A stretch of DNA of 41,433 nt from Actinomycetota bacterium (GCA_009937405.1 JAACCU010000207.1:1-41433); one strand, 5' to 3'. Positions 20,201-29,341 are shown, counted from the stretch's first letter. Program-made: numbers and translations. The notes: a model not told the origin generated them from the sequence alone.

Positions 20201-20633
20201 AGGTCAGCGGTGATGCCGAACGATCCGCCCGGTCCCCGGGTGGCGCCAGCAACGTGAGCTCGGCGCCGAAGATCGTTGGCAGGCCAATCGCCTTGGCGGC
20301 TTCGGAGAATCGGACCACGCCGTAAAACCCGTTGTGGTCAGTGAGCGCCAGTGCTTCGAGCCCGAGCCGAGCTGCTTCCTCGGCTAACTCCTCAGGGCGT
20401 GAGGCACCATCGAGGAATGAGAAGTTGGAGTGGCAGTGCAGTTCCGCGTAGGGAACTCGCCCGCGCGTTCGAACTGGCTCGGCGGGTGGCGTGTAGTCGC
20501 CCCGCTTGCGGGTCCAGGCCGGGCTATCGCCGCCGTCTCCCTCCCACAACTCCCGGACACGGCCCGTCGTCGGACGATCAGACAGAGTCTGCTCGAGGTC
20601 CTTCCACGGCACGTTCGGACTGTTCCATCCCAC
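17268..20633 (-). CDS. dnaE2: Error-prone DNA polymerase DnaE2
   Basis: 1121 aa. PHP domain AELHCHSNFSFLDGAS...LALTDHNGFYGVVRF, Pol III alpha-type PDIDIDIESDRREEVIQYVYERHGR, C-terminal OB fold. Confidence 0.95.
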   Translation of the reverse strand: MGWNSPNVPWKDLEQTLSDRPTTGRVRELWEGDGGDSPAWTRKRGDYTPPAEPVRTRGRVPYAELHCHSNFSFLDGASRPEELAEEAARLGLEALALTDHNGFYGVVRFSEAAKAIGLPTIFGAELTLLAPPGDRADRSASPLTSADLNRAGPPDPHGQHLVILARDPRGYALLARAISEGQLAGEKGAPRIPYERLVELGGTGSGDHWAVLTACRKGPVPAALVNQGPAAARRELDRLVSDFGRPNVFVELWDHGMPADSVRNDGMAQLAVAAGVDILATANAHHHSVARNRLASALAAVRARRSLDEIDGWLPPAGMPLRSGEEQAARFARYPGVVERAAALGLECAFDLSLVAPNLPPYPCPDGLSEIKFLRRLVEEGGTRRYGSREAERVEGAWAQLDRELALIDQLGFPGYFLVVWDIVDFCGKSDILCQGRGSAANSAVCFALGITNADAVSLSLLFERFLSPERDGPPDIDIDIESDRREEVIQYVYERHGRHHTAQVANVISYRSKSAIRDMAKALGYAQGQQDAFSKQVDGWRNVSDRMAQAGAVDSDTSIPLQVMELAAEVEHFPRHLGIHSGGMVMCDRPVIEVCPVEWGRMPNRSVLQWDKDDCAAAGLVKFDLLGLGMLSALHYAIDFIRDFHGVDIDLAALPQESEVYDMLQKADTIGVFQIESRAQMATLPRLKPRCFYDLVVEVALIRPGPIQGGSVHPYIRRRNGLEPVTYLHPLLENALAKTLGVPLFQEQLMQIAIDVGNFTPSEADKLRQAIGSKRSRERMEQLKERFFAGMRDNGIDDELGEQIWLKLAAFANYCFPESHSVSFSYLVYASSWIKYHYPAAFCAALLNAQPMGFWSPHTLVGDARRHGVAVHTPDLNASAASASLEGDGEAEVRLGLGYVRGIGADLAEEISAGRPYTSVEDLRRRVPKLSLPILEALATAGAFGCFGIDRRSALWTAGAMAQTSADRLPGIITGIDAPTLPGMSPEETAHADLWATGIAPDGHPTIFIRDELTKIGVVMATGLVDHPDGERVFVGGVVTHRQRPATAGGTTFLNLEDETGLINVVISKGCWQRYKKAARGAPALLIRGRLEKEEGVINVVADKIEPLPVIKTLPSRDFR

Positions 20634-20647
20634 ATCTTTGACCGTAG

Positions 20648-20663
20648 ACGAACATTTGTTCGT
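20648..20663. promoter_or_regulatory. LexA/SOS box upstream of dnaE2
   Basis: Perfect palindrome ACGAACATTTGTTCGT containing actinobacterial/Gram-positive CGAACNNNNGTTCG, about 15 nt from the dnaE2 start. Confidence 0.92.
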
Positions 20664-20666
20664 TTA

Positions 20667-21854
20667 CTACATGGAATCTGGTTCGTGTTCGAGGGTCAGA
20701 TAGACGGTTCGAACGGCGAGAGCTTCGCGAACTTCAGCAGTCATGTCCTCGGCAAACTCTGCTCGATAGGCCTCATCGGTCACCACCTGAACAGCAAACT
20801 GCAGACCCGACATCATGCCAATAAAGGCCGACACCAAAATCAGCTGCCGGGTAAAGACCAGCTCTCCGCCCAGCACGTTCCAGTAAAGCGCCCAGTCCGC
20901 AGACCGGGTCAGTTCGGTGGCCGTCGTCCACTGCACGAGGGTTCCCTCTCGCACCGTCAGCAAACCAAAGACGATATAGAACGCCGTAATCACGACCGCC
21001 ACAAGCGCAATCTGTATCGCCTGGGCGACGAACAGCAACATGCCGACATTGAACTCGGCACGATGTCCGAGCGCGGGAGCGCCCGGCGGCTTCTCATCAT
21101 CTCCCGGCACCAACCCCTCGACCGGAGTATCGACACATCGGCCCCGAACATCCGCCCAATCATCGAACCGAGCGAGATCGACGGTGATCCGCCGCACCGA
21201 AAACACGACAAATGCTGCACCGATCCCCGTGATCAGTACTGACACGAGCCCGAAGTACGCAAGGGTGAAGTCGTTGGCCACCTGCCACATCTCGGCGTTG
21301 AGAAAGATAAACGCGGAGAAGACGAGAAGGATCGGCAACGACTTCATGGCAAGCGTGGCAACATCGCCGATCTGACGGGTGACCTGCCCGAGCGACCACC
21401 GCATCATCGGGAACAGGCCCCATGAGGTGACGACATAGGCAAGACCAAGGATCACAAGATTCGAGACCAGGATCGTGACGAGGTTGTCGCCGACCGCACT
21501 CTCCGAGCCGATCGCCGTCGGCACAAGCGGAAGACCCAGATAGAGGATCAACTCAACGAGTCCGACGCTGTTGGGCAACTGCAGCGGCCGTCGGCCACGA
21601 AAGCGATTTACGAGGGCAAGCGCTGCCACCATCGCTCCAACGCCCGCAATAAAGGCGACGAGTTGGCTCCAGCCATTCCAGCGATCACCAAAGGCAAGGA
21701 ACAACTCAGCAAAGACCACGATTGTGAGGAAGGGCGCCGTGCGGGTGAGCACGTCCTCGGTGGCCGAATAGTCATCGATCAGGTGCGGCAACCCGCGGCG
21801 CACAAACCAGCGCTCACAGCGACCACGCTGGATGATCTTTGAAGGCTCGGTCAT
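20667..21854 (-). CDS. Polytopic integral membrane protein, uncharacterised, inside the SOS mutasome cassette
   Basis: 395 aa with about 8 hydrophobic segments; 18 nt after the imuB stop on the same strand. Confidence 0.85.
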   Translation of the reverse strand: MTEPSKIIQRGRCERWFVRRGLPHLIDDYSATEDVLTRTAPFLTIVVFAELFLAFGDRWNGWSQLVAFIAGVGAMVAALALVNRFRGRRPLQLPNSVGLVELILYLGLPLVPTAIGSESAVGDNLVTILVSNLVILGLAYVVTSWGLFPMMRWSLGQVTRQIGDVATLAMKSLPILLVFSAFIFLNAEMWQVANDFTLAYFGLVSVLITGIGAAFVVFSVRRITVDLARFDDWADVRGRCVDTPVEGLVPGDDEKPPGAPALGHRAEFNVGMLLFVAQAIQIALVAVVITAFYIVFGLLTVREGTLVQWTTATELTRSADWALYWNVLGGELVFTRQLILVSAFIGMMSGLQFAVQVVTDEAYRAEFAEDMTAEVREALAVRTVYLTLEHEPDSM

Positions 21855-21872
21855 TGCACCATGATGGTCGCC

Positions 21873-23429
21873 TCAGTCCCACACCGCGGTGACCCACCAC
21901 TGGCCTCCTTCAAGCGTGAGCATGCGGGCAACACCATCGCTGGTGACGATCTGAAAGCGGGCCTGGCGTCGATGTGTCTCAGCGTCCCACCAGCGTTCGT
22001 CGATCGGCCACGGACCGGCCCACGCCGCAACCTCAGCCCGGGTGTGATTGTTGCGGAGTTCGACAGGAGGCGCCGAAAGCAAACCTCGACCATCGACCTG
22101 CACGGGTTCACCCGCCTCATCCACCACCTCGACCACTCTTGGCGCAGCGACCACCCTCGTGGGTGATGGAGTTGGCAAGCCACCCGGCCAAGGAGGCTGC
22201 TCAGAGTCGTCGAACAAGGTGCGGCCTCGCAGCTCGACGGTGGCCGCCGGCACGAGCATGAGCCGCTCACCAAAATGACGCCCACCTCGTCGTTCCACAA
22301 CACGAACAGCATCGGCGCCGAGTTGGCCTTGAAGACGAGCAGCCACCCTCGCCGCTCGCTCATCGACCTCCGTCTCCCCTCCCCAGAATCCAAGCTGACG
22401 ACCCTTGGCGGCAATGAGTTCGTCAGGCATCAGCGACACCCGACTGATCCCCCCACTTGGACGGGTGGCGGCCGGCCCGTTGAGCCAGCCATCGAGTTGC
22501 CATCGCACCCGGTCAGCCACCGCCGCATCAGACAACGTGCCCTCGTGGCGCCAAAGCCGCACGAACTCCTCACCGAATTCGGTTTCAGCTTCAATCGCCA
22601 CTCGCACGCAGGTCACACCGGCACGCCCGAGACGCTGATGGAACTCATCGGCAAGGCTGCGGGCAACAAAGGCGACCCGGTCGACCTGGAGCGCTGGTGG
22701 ATCGATTTCGGCGCTCACCGACCAGTCAACGGGAGGGTGCCGCGCATCAGGGGGCCGTTCGTCGAGTCCTGACGCAAGCCGATGAGCGGCGAGACCCTCA
22801 GAGCCAAATCGGGCCAACACATCGGTGGCCGGTAGCGCGGCAAACGCGCCAAGCGTGCCGATACCGAGACGCACGAGCACATCGGCCAACTCTGGTCGCT
22901 CGAGCACGGCCACACGCATCGGCGCCAGGAACTCGGCGACCTCTCCTTGAGCGATCAGCCGGGTTGGCTGAGCCGCCCGGGCCGCAAGCTCTGCTGCGAA
23001 TGACCCATCGGCGATACCGATACGCACCTCTGTGCGGCCGTTTAACACCGTACCCATGGCCTCACGAATGAGGTCAGCGACCTTCTCGTCTCCACCGAAA
23101 TAGCGAGATGGACCCAGGGTGGTGACGGCACAGGTGCCAGGACGGATGATCTCGATACGAGGCGTGATGTTGTCGAGGGTGCCAATCACCGGTTCGAAGG
23201 TGCGAGCCTCTCGGGCTTCATCACGTTCGTGAAGCTGCAGGTCTGCACATCGGGCCTGGGCCACTCGACGCCGCAGCCCCCGCACAACGCCATGCTCACG
23301 GGCACTAGGCGACGACGCCACAATCCGGTTGGCGTGGACGACGGCCACTGGCTCATCGAGCGGTACACCTGTCGCCACAACTGGCCAATCGGGACACCAG
23401 GCAACAAGTGTCCGCACGGGGACGACCAT
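21873..23429 (-). CDS. imuB: ImuB, DNA polymerase Y-family protein
   Basis: VRTLVAWCPDWPVVATG...EPVAVVHANRIVASSPSAREHGVVRGLRRRVAQARC plus Y-family little-finger region; adjacent to imuA and dnaE2. Confidence 0.9.
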   Translation of the reverse strand: MVVPVRTLVAWCPDWPVVATGVPLDEPVAVVHANRIVASSPSAREHGVVRGLRRRVAQARCADLQLHERDEAREARTFEPVIGTLDNITPRIEIIRPGTCAVTTLGPSRYFGGDEKVADLIREAMGTVLNGRTEVRIGIADGSFAAELAARAAQPTRLIAQGEVAEFLAPMRVAVLERPELADVLVRLGIGTLGAFAALPATDVLARFGSEGLAAHRLASGLDERPPDARHPPVDWSVSAEIDPPALQVDRVAFVARSLADEFHQRLGRAGVTCVRVAIEAETEFGEEFVRLWRHEGTLSDAAVADRVRWQLDGWLNGPAATRPSGGISRVSLMPDELIAAKGRQLGFWGGETEVDERAARVAARLQGQLGADAVRVVERRGGRHFGERLMLVPAATVELRGRTLFDDSEQPPWPGGLPTPSPTRVVAAPRVVEVVDEAGEPVQVDGRGLLSAPPVELRNNHTRAEVAAWAGPWPIDERWWDAETHRRQARFQIVTSDGVARMLTLEGGQWWVTAVWD

Positions 23430-23432
23430 GAG

Positions 23433-24152
23433 TCAGCCCTGCGTAGCGAGGGCCGGTGCTTCGACGGGGACGAGCTCAGGCCGGCCCAGCGGACCAGGCA
23501 GCAACATGTCGGCCGATCGCGGTCGAGCCGATGCTCCTCGCCCGCCGCCGTTCACCGTCACCCGACGGGACTGCAACACCCCATGACCACGCCCAAGCCC
23601 CGACCACTTACTTTCGACAACCTCAAGCTGCACGTCTGCCCCTCTGGGCCAGCGACCATTGGTGCACACCAGCACCGACCCTCGTGCCCGCAGCCGCGCC
23701 GAAAGGCGCCGGGCCTCAGCATCACGGACCCGGTGACGGGGTGCCACCAACACGATGTCGACGGCGCCGACGAGCGCGGCAACTGCAGCACTCCACGACG
23801 ATGGCTCCGGGTCAACGACCAGCACTCGCTGGAGGGCAACCCCCACTTCCTCGGCAGCCGCAAGCCCAAGGTCCGGATCGCCAACTACGGCAACCCACGA
23901 ACCAGTCGTTGAGGCAGCCGCTGCGATAGCCAATGCCAGTGCGGTCGATCCCGAACCAGCAACTGACACCGTCGAGCCGCGCCGCAAACCTTCAGGGAAA
24001 AGGTCGATCAACTCAGCGAGAAGTGGCAATGTTCGTTCCCGGGCCAGCGCCATCGGAGCGACCCGGTCACTAACTAGTTGCAGCCTGACGCGCCGATCTG
24101 CGATTGCCTCGTCGGGGTCGACGACAGAGAGCAGCGACACCGGAGAAGCCAT
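23433..24152 (-). CDS. imuA: ImuA'-like RecA-fold protein
   Basis: ARERTLPLLAELIDLFPEGLRRGSTVSVAGSGSTALALAIAAAAS with degenerate Walker A; directly upstream of imuB. Confidence 0.85.
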   Translation of the reverse strand: MASPVSLLSVVDPDEAIADRRVRLQLVSDRVAPMALARERTLPLLAELIDLFPEGLRRGSTVSVAGSGSTALALAIAAAASTTGSWVAVVGDPDLGLAAAEEVGVALQRVLVVDPEPSSWSAAVAALVGAVDIVLVAPRHRVRDAEARRLSARLRARGSVLVCTNGRWPRGADVQLEVVESKWSGLGRGHGVLQSRRVTVNGGGRGASARPRSADMLLPGPLGRPELVPVEAPALATQG

Positions 24153-24164
24153 ACTTTCTCACTA

Positions 24165-24182
24165 TACGAACATCTGTTCGTA
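24165..24182. promoter_or_regulatory. LexA/SOS box upstream of imuA
   Basis: Perfect 18-nt palindrome TACGAACATCTGTTCGTA (CGAACNNNNGTTCG), 12 nt from the imuA start. Confidence 0.94.
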
Positions 24183-24210
24183 TTATGCAAGTTTGGGATC
24201 GGGTCGTGCC

Positions 24211-25704
24211 TCAACTGGATCTCGGTGTTACCCGTCCGTTGGTTTGTCGCACGAGAGCGGTTGCGAACACAAGACAGCCAATGGATATGGTCCCTGTTGC
24301 GACATGTATCCACGCCAACCCGTGTCGGATCGCGTCCTTTGTCTCAGTCCCAAGAGAAATGTTTTCGCCCGCAATGACGTCGCGTACCGCGTCAACGTCG
24401 CCCACCTCAAGGTCAACGACAAGAAGAACTATGGCGCCGGCCAGGGCGATGCCGTACATGATGGCTAGTTGCCGGATGAACTGATGAGCGGCCGTGACCC
24501 GGCCCATTTCGGATATGTCGCTGCTGGCCTGCAACAGGGTGAGACCAGCGGTGGTGACCATGCCGACTGATATGCCGATGAGTGCAGACGCAGCGAACAG
24601 CAATGACAGGGGCCAGTCAAGGGCGATGGTGATCCCGGCCGCGCCGATAGAGGGAACAATCAGCCAACAGCCAAGGAGAATCACATCACATTCGCGCCAC
24701 TTGTTGAGCACTCGGCTGTACACGAGCGAACCTAGCGTCCAACCCAGGCTGAGAAATACCAACGAGATTGCGGCGAATTCCACCGACCGGCCCCGAGCAG
24801 TCTGCACATAGAAGGGCAGGAAGTCGTCGACGGCCAATGCGTTGAACATCACCAGACCGGTAGTGACATGCACCCATCTCAGCGGGAACCGGGTGAAATG
24901 TTCGCGGGCCAGCACAGGTGCATCGACACGGCCGCTGTGATTCCAGTACAGAGCCATCAACACCACCGTCGCGGCGAGTGCTGCGCCGCTTGCCCACCAA
25001 TGCACGCCGATCTGGGCCACAGCCACCAGGGAGCACACGATCAGCAGGGCCATCAGACCCACACCTTTCCAGTCAGTCTGGATCTGTGACGGGTGCTGTC
25101 GCGTGGTCGGAAGTGTGGTCCACCCCGACGCAAGCGCGATCACAGCCAATGGGACTTGGATGATGAAGATGATCCTCCAGCCGCCGAAGGCCAGCAGAAC
25201 CCCGGCGAGGGCTGGGCCGCCGAGCCCCATGATTCCGAACATCACCGACTGGGCGGCGAATGCTTGCGGGCGGAGCTCATGGGGATAACCCACGCCAATG
25301 GCCGCAAGAGCCACCGCGAACAACAAGCCGCCACCGAAGCCCTGCACACCACGGGCGAGAATCAGCAACGGCATCGACGGCGCTGCTGCCGCCGCCAACG
25401 TGGACAGAAGAAACCAGATCCCGGTGATACGAAACGTACGGCGAACACCGATCGCGTCGATGACCGGCCCCGCCACCACCACAGCGATTGCCGACGTCGC
25501 CAAATAGGCGGTGAACACCCACGGCAAGAGGCCGATCTGCCCCAGATCCTCAGCGATGCTGGAAAGCGCCGCAATCAGTGCAAGCGTGCCGAAGCCAACC
25601 AAGGCGACAATCGTCAAGGTCGCGAGCGTCATCGGCAGATACGCCCCCGACCAGATGCCAGAGACCTTTTCTACGCCATCGTCACCGGTGCTCTGCTCAC
25701 TCAT
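24211..25704 (-). CDS. MFS transporter (DHA2/multidrug-like)
   Basis: About 12-14 TM; VFTAYLATSAIAVVVAGPVIDAIGVRRTF, LARGVQGFGGGLLFAVALAAIG. Confidence 0.9.
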   Translation of the reverse strand: MSEQSTGDDGVEKVSGIWSGAYLPMTLATLTIVALVGFGTLALIAALSSIAEDLGQIGLLPWVFTAYLATSAIAVVVAGPVIDAIGVRRTFRITGIWFLLSTLAAAAAPSMPLLILARGVQGFGGGLLFAVALAAIGVGYPHELRPQAFAAQSVMFGIMGLGGPALAGVLLAFGGWRIIFIIQVPLAVIALASGWTTLPTTRQHPSQIQTDWKGVGLMALLIVCSLVAVAQIGVHWWASGAALAATVVLMALYWNHSGRVDAPVLAREHFTRFPLRWVHVTTGLVMFNALAVDDFLPFYVQTARGRSVEFAAISLVFLSLGWTLGSLVYSRVLNKWRECDVILLGCWLIVPSIGAAGITIALDWPLSLLFAASALIGISVGMVTTAGLTLLQASSDISEMGRVTAAHQFIRQLAIMYGIALAGAIVLLVVDLEVGDVDAVRDVIAGENISLGTETKDAIRHGLAWIHVATGTISIGCLVFATALVRQTNGRVTPRSS

Positions 25705-26237
25705 GGACGCGCCATCCGCGTGCCTCTCAAATCAAGTCATGCGAGAAGCGCCACGTGAAGGCGGTCCCCGGCTCGTTGAGAAGGGCAGTTCGCCCAGAAG
25801 ACGAAGGCCAATCACCGTGCCATGCACGCAACGCTAGCTGGTAAGCGAGTCCATGGTGATTTGTGACCGCGCCGTATTGTTCGAGACGCCGAATATGCGG
25901 GATGCCTTGATGTCAAAGACCATTTCAGCGACGCGGCCCAGTATGAGTAGTTCTGACCGGGCCGCCCGTCGCTACCCCACGGTCTTGCGTGTTACGGATC
26001 GCATCTAGGACGCTGCCAGGCAACCGACCGAATCCGACCAATCCATCGCCAACCCGGCACAAAGCGAAGAGTACGCATGACGAACCGGTATACGTAACAG
26101 GCCAAATCCTGTGAGCAGCGCAGTTCCCGTGAGGCCGAAACTTCGAATACGCTCTACCTTCTCAACCCTTGACCGGCATGAGACCGAACGCAACCCGATA
26201 GCCACGTACCACCGGTCACTGCAGCCGAGGAGGCGCC

Positions 26238-27383
26238 ATGGGATGGTCAGTAAACCGCCCAACCGGATTGACCTGGAACCAGCCAGAGCTGTCGACCAAG
26301 GGGTACACCCTTGTCACCCCGAGCTCGGATCAAACGGCATATCTCCTCGACATGAACGGCCGCGTCGTCCATACATGGACCTTCGAGACGATCAAACCCG
26401 GGTACGGGCGTTTACTCGACAACGGCAATCTCCTCATGTCAGGTTCCGATGTCAACCTTCCGGAACCCCCTGAGGATGAGCCGACCAAAGCCCCGCCGCC
26501 GTTCGCTCGCCATGTCACCCGTCTGGGCGGATACAAGACGACCCTGCTCGAAGTCGACTGGGACGGCAGCGTCGTCTGGCGCTACGAAAGCAGATTTCAA
26601 CATCATGACTTCGTGAGACTTCCCAACGGCAACACGATGGTTCCCGAGTGGGTGGAGCTCTCCGCGGAACTCCACAAAAAAGTGCGCGGCGGGCACCGAC
26701 TGCCGCGTGAACGGCTGCCTCGGCTACTCGGCGACGACCTCGTCGAGATCGATCCGGCGGGGAATGAGGTCCGTCGCATCCATACGTGGAAGCTGCTCGA
26801 CCCGGTCCGCGATCCCATCCATTCGACGAAGCGCCGGTGGGAATGGACCCACGTCAACGCCATCGATGTAAACGACGCAGGCGACATTGTGTTCTCGGCA
26901 CGAACCAACGACCGCGTCTGCGTCATCGATGGAGCCACAGGAGAGTTGAAGCTCAAGTTCACCGACACTCACGGCCAACATCACGCCACCTGGGTGGGCG
27001 ATGATCTGATTCAAGTGTTCGACAACGGAGTGTCGGCCTCACGTGTATTGGAGATTTGTGTCAGCACCGGCGACATTGCCTGGAAGTACCAGAGCCGACC
27101 AATGCATCAATTCTTCTCGAACTACATCTCGGGCGCTGAACGGCTGTGGTCTGGATCCGTCCTCGTCTGCGAGGGGTCGAGCGGCCGCATTTTCGAGGTG
27201 ACGCGCGACCACCAGGTGGTATGGGAGTGGATCAACCCATTCGTCAACCACCGACCCAACGGAGATCCAGCTGTGGGCATCTACCGAGCGCACCGATACC
27301 AGGCCGACCATGCTGCTCTCCAGGGCCGAGACCTCGACCCGAAAGCTCACGCGAACCTCAACCGCCTCAACGGACTTACGTAG
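26238..27383 (+). CDS. Arylsulfotransferase (ASST)-family-like beta-propeller protein
   Basis: YTLVTPSSDQTAYLLDMNGRVVHTW, LLEVDWDGSVVWRYESRFQHHDFVRLPNGNTMV, EWTHVNAIDVNDAGDIVFSARTNDRVCVID. Confidence 0.85.
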   Translation: MGWSVNRPTGLTWNQPELSTKGYTLVTPSSDQTAYLLDMNGRVVHTWTFETIKPGYGRLLDNGNLLMSGSDVNLPEPPEDEPTKAPPPFARHVTRLGGYKTTLLEVDWDGSVVWRYESRFQHHDFVRLPNGNTMVPEWVELSAELHKKVRGGHRLPRERLPRLLGDDLVEIDPAGNEVRRIHTWKLLDPVRDPIHSTKRRWEWTHVNAIDVNDAGDIVFSARTNDRVCVIDGATGELKLKFTDTHGQHHATWVGDDLIQVFDNGVSASRVLEICVSTGDIAWKYQSRPMHQFFSNYISGAERLWSGSVLVCEGSSGRIFEVTRDHQVVWEWINPFVNHRPNGDPAVGIYRAHRYQADHAALQGRDLDPKAHANLNRLNGLT

Positions 27384-27428
27384 CCGCACCTAGCGCCACG
27401 ACTCCGATGCTAGTCACGAAGGTGCGGC
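27383..27428. terminator. Inverted repeat after the ASST-like gene (possible terminator)
   Basis: GCCGCACCT (27383-27391) and AGGTGCGGC (27420-27428), 9/9 complementary; 28-nt loop and no clear T-tract. Confidence 0.35.
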
Positions 27429-27551
27429 CAACCTTCTCTCAGATCGACGGACGGCCAATCGACACCATTGGACCATGAGATTGACCTGCCGCTGGGGCTT
27501 GCTCGGCGTGGTGGTCACGTAGCCCGGGAGCGATGCGTCTATCGTCGTGCC

Positions 27552-27911
27552 ATGGGCCTTGAGTGGGAACAAGTCGTTGTCGCCACGCCTGACCCGGGTG
27601 CGCTGGGTCGGTGGTGGTGCGAAGCGCTCGGGTGGGTCGTCGTCGATGACGGCCCATCGGTCTTTGAGATTCGGCCACAGCCAGATCGTCTTCCAGGAAT
27701 CTTGTTCTTGGCCGTCGATGAGCCCAAGCAAGGCAAGAACCATCTACATATCGATCTTCGTCCTGACGACCAAGACGCGGAGGTTGACCGACTCATCGCG
27801 CTCGGAGCATCTCGTCGTGATGTTGGACAGGGCGACGTCTCGTGGGTGGTGTTGGCCGATCCGGAGGGCAACGAGTTCTGTGTTCTGCAGAGCCGTCGAG
27901 CTACGACATAA
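27552..27911 (+). CDS. VOC family (glyoxalase-like) protein
   Basis: WEQVVVATPDPGALGRWWCEALGWVVVDD...NHLHIDLRPDDQDAEVDRLIALGA...WVVLADPEGNEFCVL. Confidence 0.9.
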   Translation: MGLEWEQVVVATPDPGALGRWWCEALGWVVVDDGPSVFEIRPQPDRLPGILFLAVDEPKQGKNHLHIDLRPDDQDAEVDRLIALGASRRDVGQGDVSWVVLADPEGNEFCVLQSRRATT

Positions 27912-28004
27912 GCACGCGGGAACGCTTGGGGCAGCGATGCAAAGGTGCCGTAGCCGGTGTGCACGAACACCCACCCGAGATCTGGCAATGAGCTGTGAGG
28001 TCGG

Positions 28005-28220
28005 TCAGATGAGCTGGATCGGGCAAGCGGCGCCGTTCAAACCGTCGACGGCTGCGCCCAGTTTCCTGCCGAACACGCCGCCCCGAGTGATCGTGAGTTC
28101 GACCGCCAGCTTGAGGAGGTCCGGATCAAGCAACACCTCGTGCCCGTCGATGTGATGGACCGAGTAACCGTCGAGGCGCCGCCCCTTCGTCCTGGTATCA
28201 ACTGATACCTCGAACTCGCG
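28005..28220 (-). pseudogene. Copy 1: 5'-truncated remnant of the IscA/HesB-like gene at 30581-30889
   Basis: Translates REFEVSVDTRTKGRRLDGYSVHHIDGHEVLLDPDLLKLAVELTITRGGVFGRKLGAAVDGLNGAACPIQLI*, collinear with copy 3; no N-terminal part recognisable upstream. Confidence 0.85.
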
Positions 28221-28349
28221 TTAACCCCTCATCCTGGACCGACGGCCCATATGTGCCGTTCGTGAGCGGGCTCGGACGGTTGGAAAGCGCGGTGTGGAGC
28301 GGGGACCGATGCCCGTGATTTCCGAGCCGGTGCTTGCGACGCGTCCGGG

Positions 28350-29105
28350 TCAGGGCTTTCGCCAGACGGATATGTGCGATGACGATTCGTCGGTGAAAGG
28401 GGATCGGTGCCAATCGGCCCAGCGTGCTTCGAGCGTCATTCCTGCGAGTTCGGCCATGAGGTCAAGTTCTGATGGCCAGACGTAGCGAAAGGCTGGAGAA
28501 CTGGTTCGCACTTTGTCGCCATTGATGTGGAAGTGGTGCGAGACCGAGATCTGATTCACGAGGTCCACGTACTCTTCGAAGCCGAGGTGATTCGCTGACA
28601 CATCGAACGGCACGATTGTTTCGCCCGGAGCGAGTCGGTGGAGCTGCGGCATCATGTTCTCGATCAAGAAACACCCGCCCGGCGCAAGGTGCGCTGCAGC
28701 ATTTCGGAAACAATCCACCTGCTGTCGCTGGGTTCGCAGGTTCATGATCGTGTTGTAGACGAGATAGACGAGGGCAGCATCGTCGCAGACTTGTGTCTCG
28801 GTCATGTCGCCAAGCGTCACAGAAACGGCGCCCGCCGGGTCCTTCTTCCGGAGTTCCGCCAGCATCGGTTCCGAGAATTCGATTCCATGCACTTGCACAC
28901 CCGCCGCAGCCAAAGGCAGCGCCACCCGTCCAGTGCCCACTGCGAACTCGACAGCCGAGCCATCTCCGACTAAGTCGTTGAGAACGGTGACGGTCGGGTC
29001 GAGAATCTCCGGGCTGTATAGCTCGTCATCTGGGTCGTCGTACTCGGCGGCGACCACAGGGTTGAGGTGCGGGTCAGGTAGGGCGAGATACTCCGATGCA
29101 GGCAT
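28350..29105 (-). CDS. Class I SAM-dependent methyltransferase
   Basis: VEFAVGTGRVALPLAAAGVQVHGIEFSEPMLAELRKK...FLIENMMPQLHR; start chosen at 29105, ORF opens to 29282. Confidence 0.85.
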   Translation of the reverse strand: MPASEYLALPDPHLNPVVAAEYDDPDDELYSPEILDPTVTVLNDLVGDGSAVEFAVGTGRVALPLAAAGVQVHGIEFSEPMLAELRKKDPAGAVSVTLGDMTETQVCDDAALVYLVYNTIMNLRTQRQQVDCFRNAAAHLAPGGCFLIENMMPQLHRLAPGETIVPFDVSANHLGFEEYVDLVNQISVSHHFHINGDKVRTSSPAFRYVWPSELDLMAELAGMTLEARWADWHRSPFTDESSSHISVWRKP

Positions 29106-29212
29106 GGCGTGAGCTTTGCACGGATCAAGACCAGCGGGCTGGGAGTTACCGCCGGACCCCGGGTATCTGGACCCGCCCATATCCGGCAATATCGAGCTGC
29201 TCTGGGAACGCC

Positions 29213-29341
29213 TCAGATCGGCTGAATGGAGCAGGCCGCTCCGTTGAGGCCGTCGACTGCAGCCCCGAGTCAGCGGCCGCATACATCACCCGACACGATG
29301 GTCAACTCGACCGGAAGCTTCAGCAGGTCCGGATCGGGCAC
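29213..29341 (-). pseudogene. Copy 2: shorter 3'-end remnant of the same gene with an internal stop
   Basis: DPDLLKLPVELTIVSGDVCGR*LGAAVDGLNGAACSIQPI*, collinear with copies 1 and 3. Confidence 0.85.

Noticed and set aside
25840-26237. Possible gene in the gap upstream of the ASST-like protein (85-aa minus ORF 26005-26262)
   Set aside because: No recognisable domain and it overlaps the next gene start; could be non-coding or decayed.
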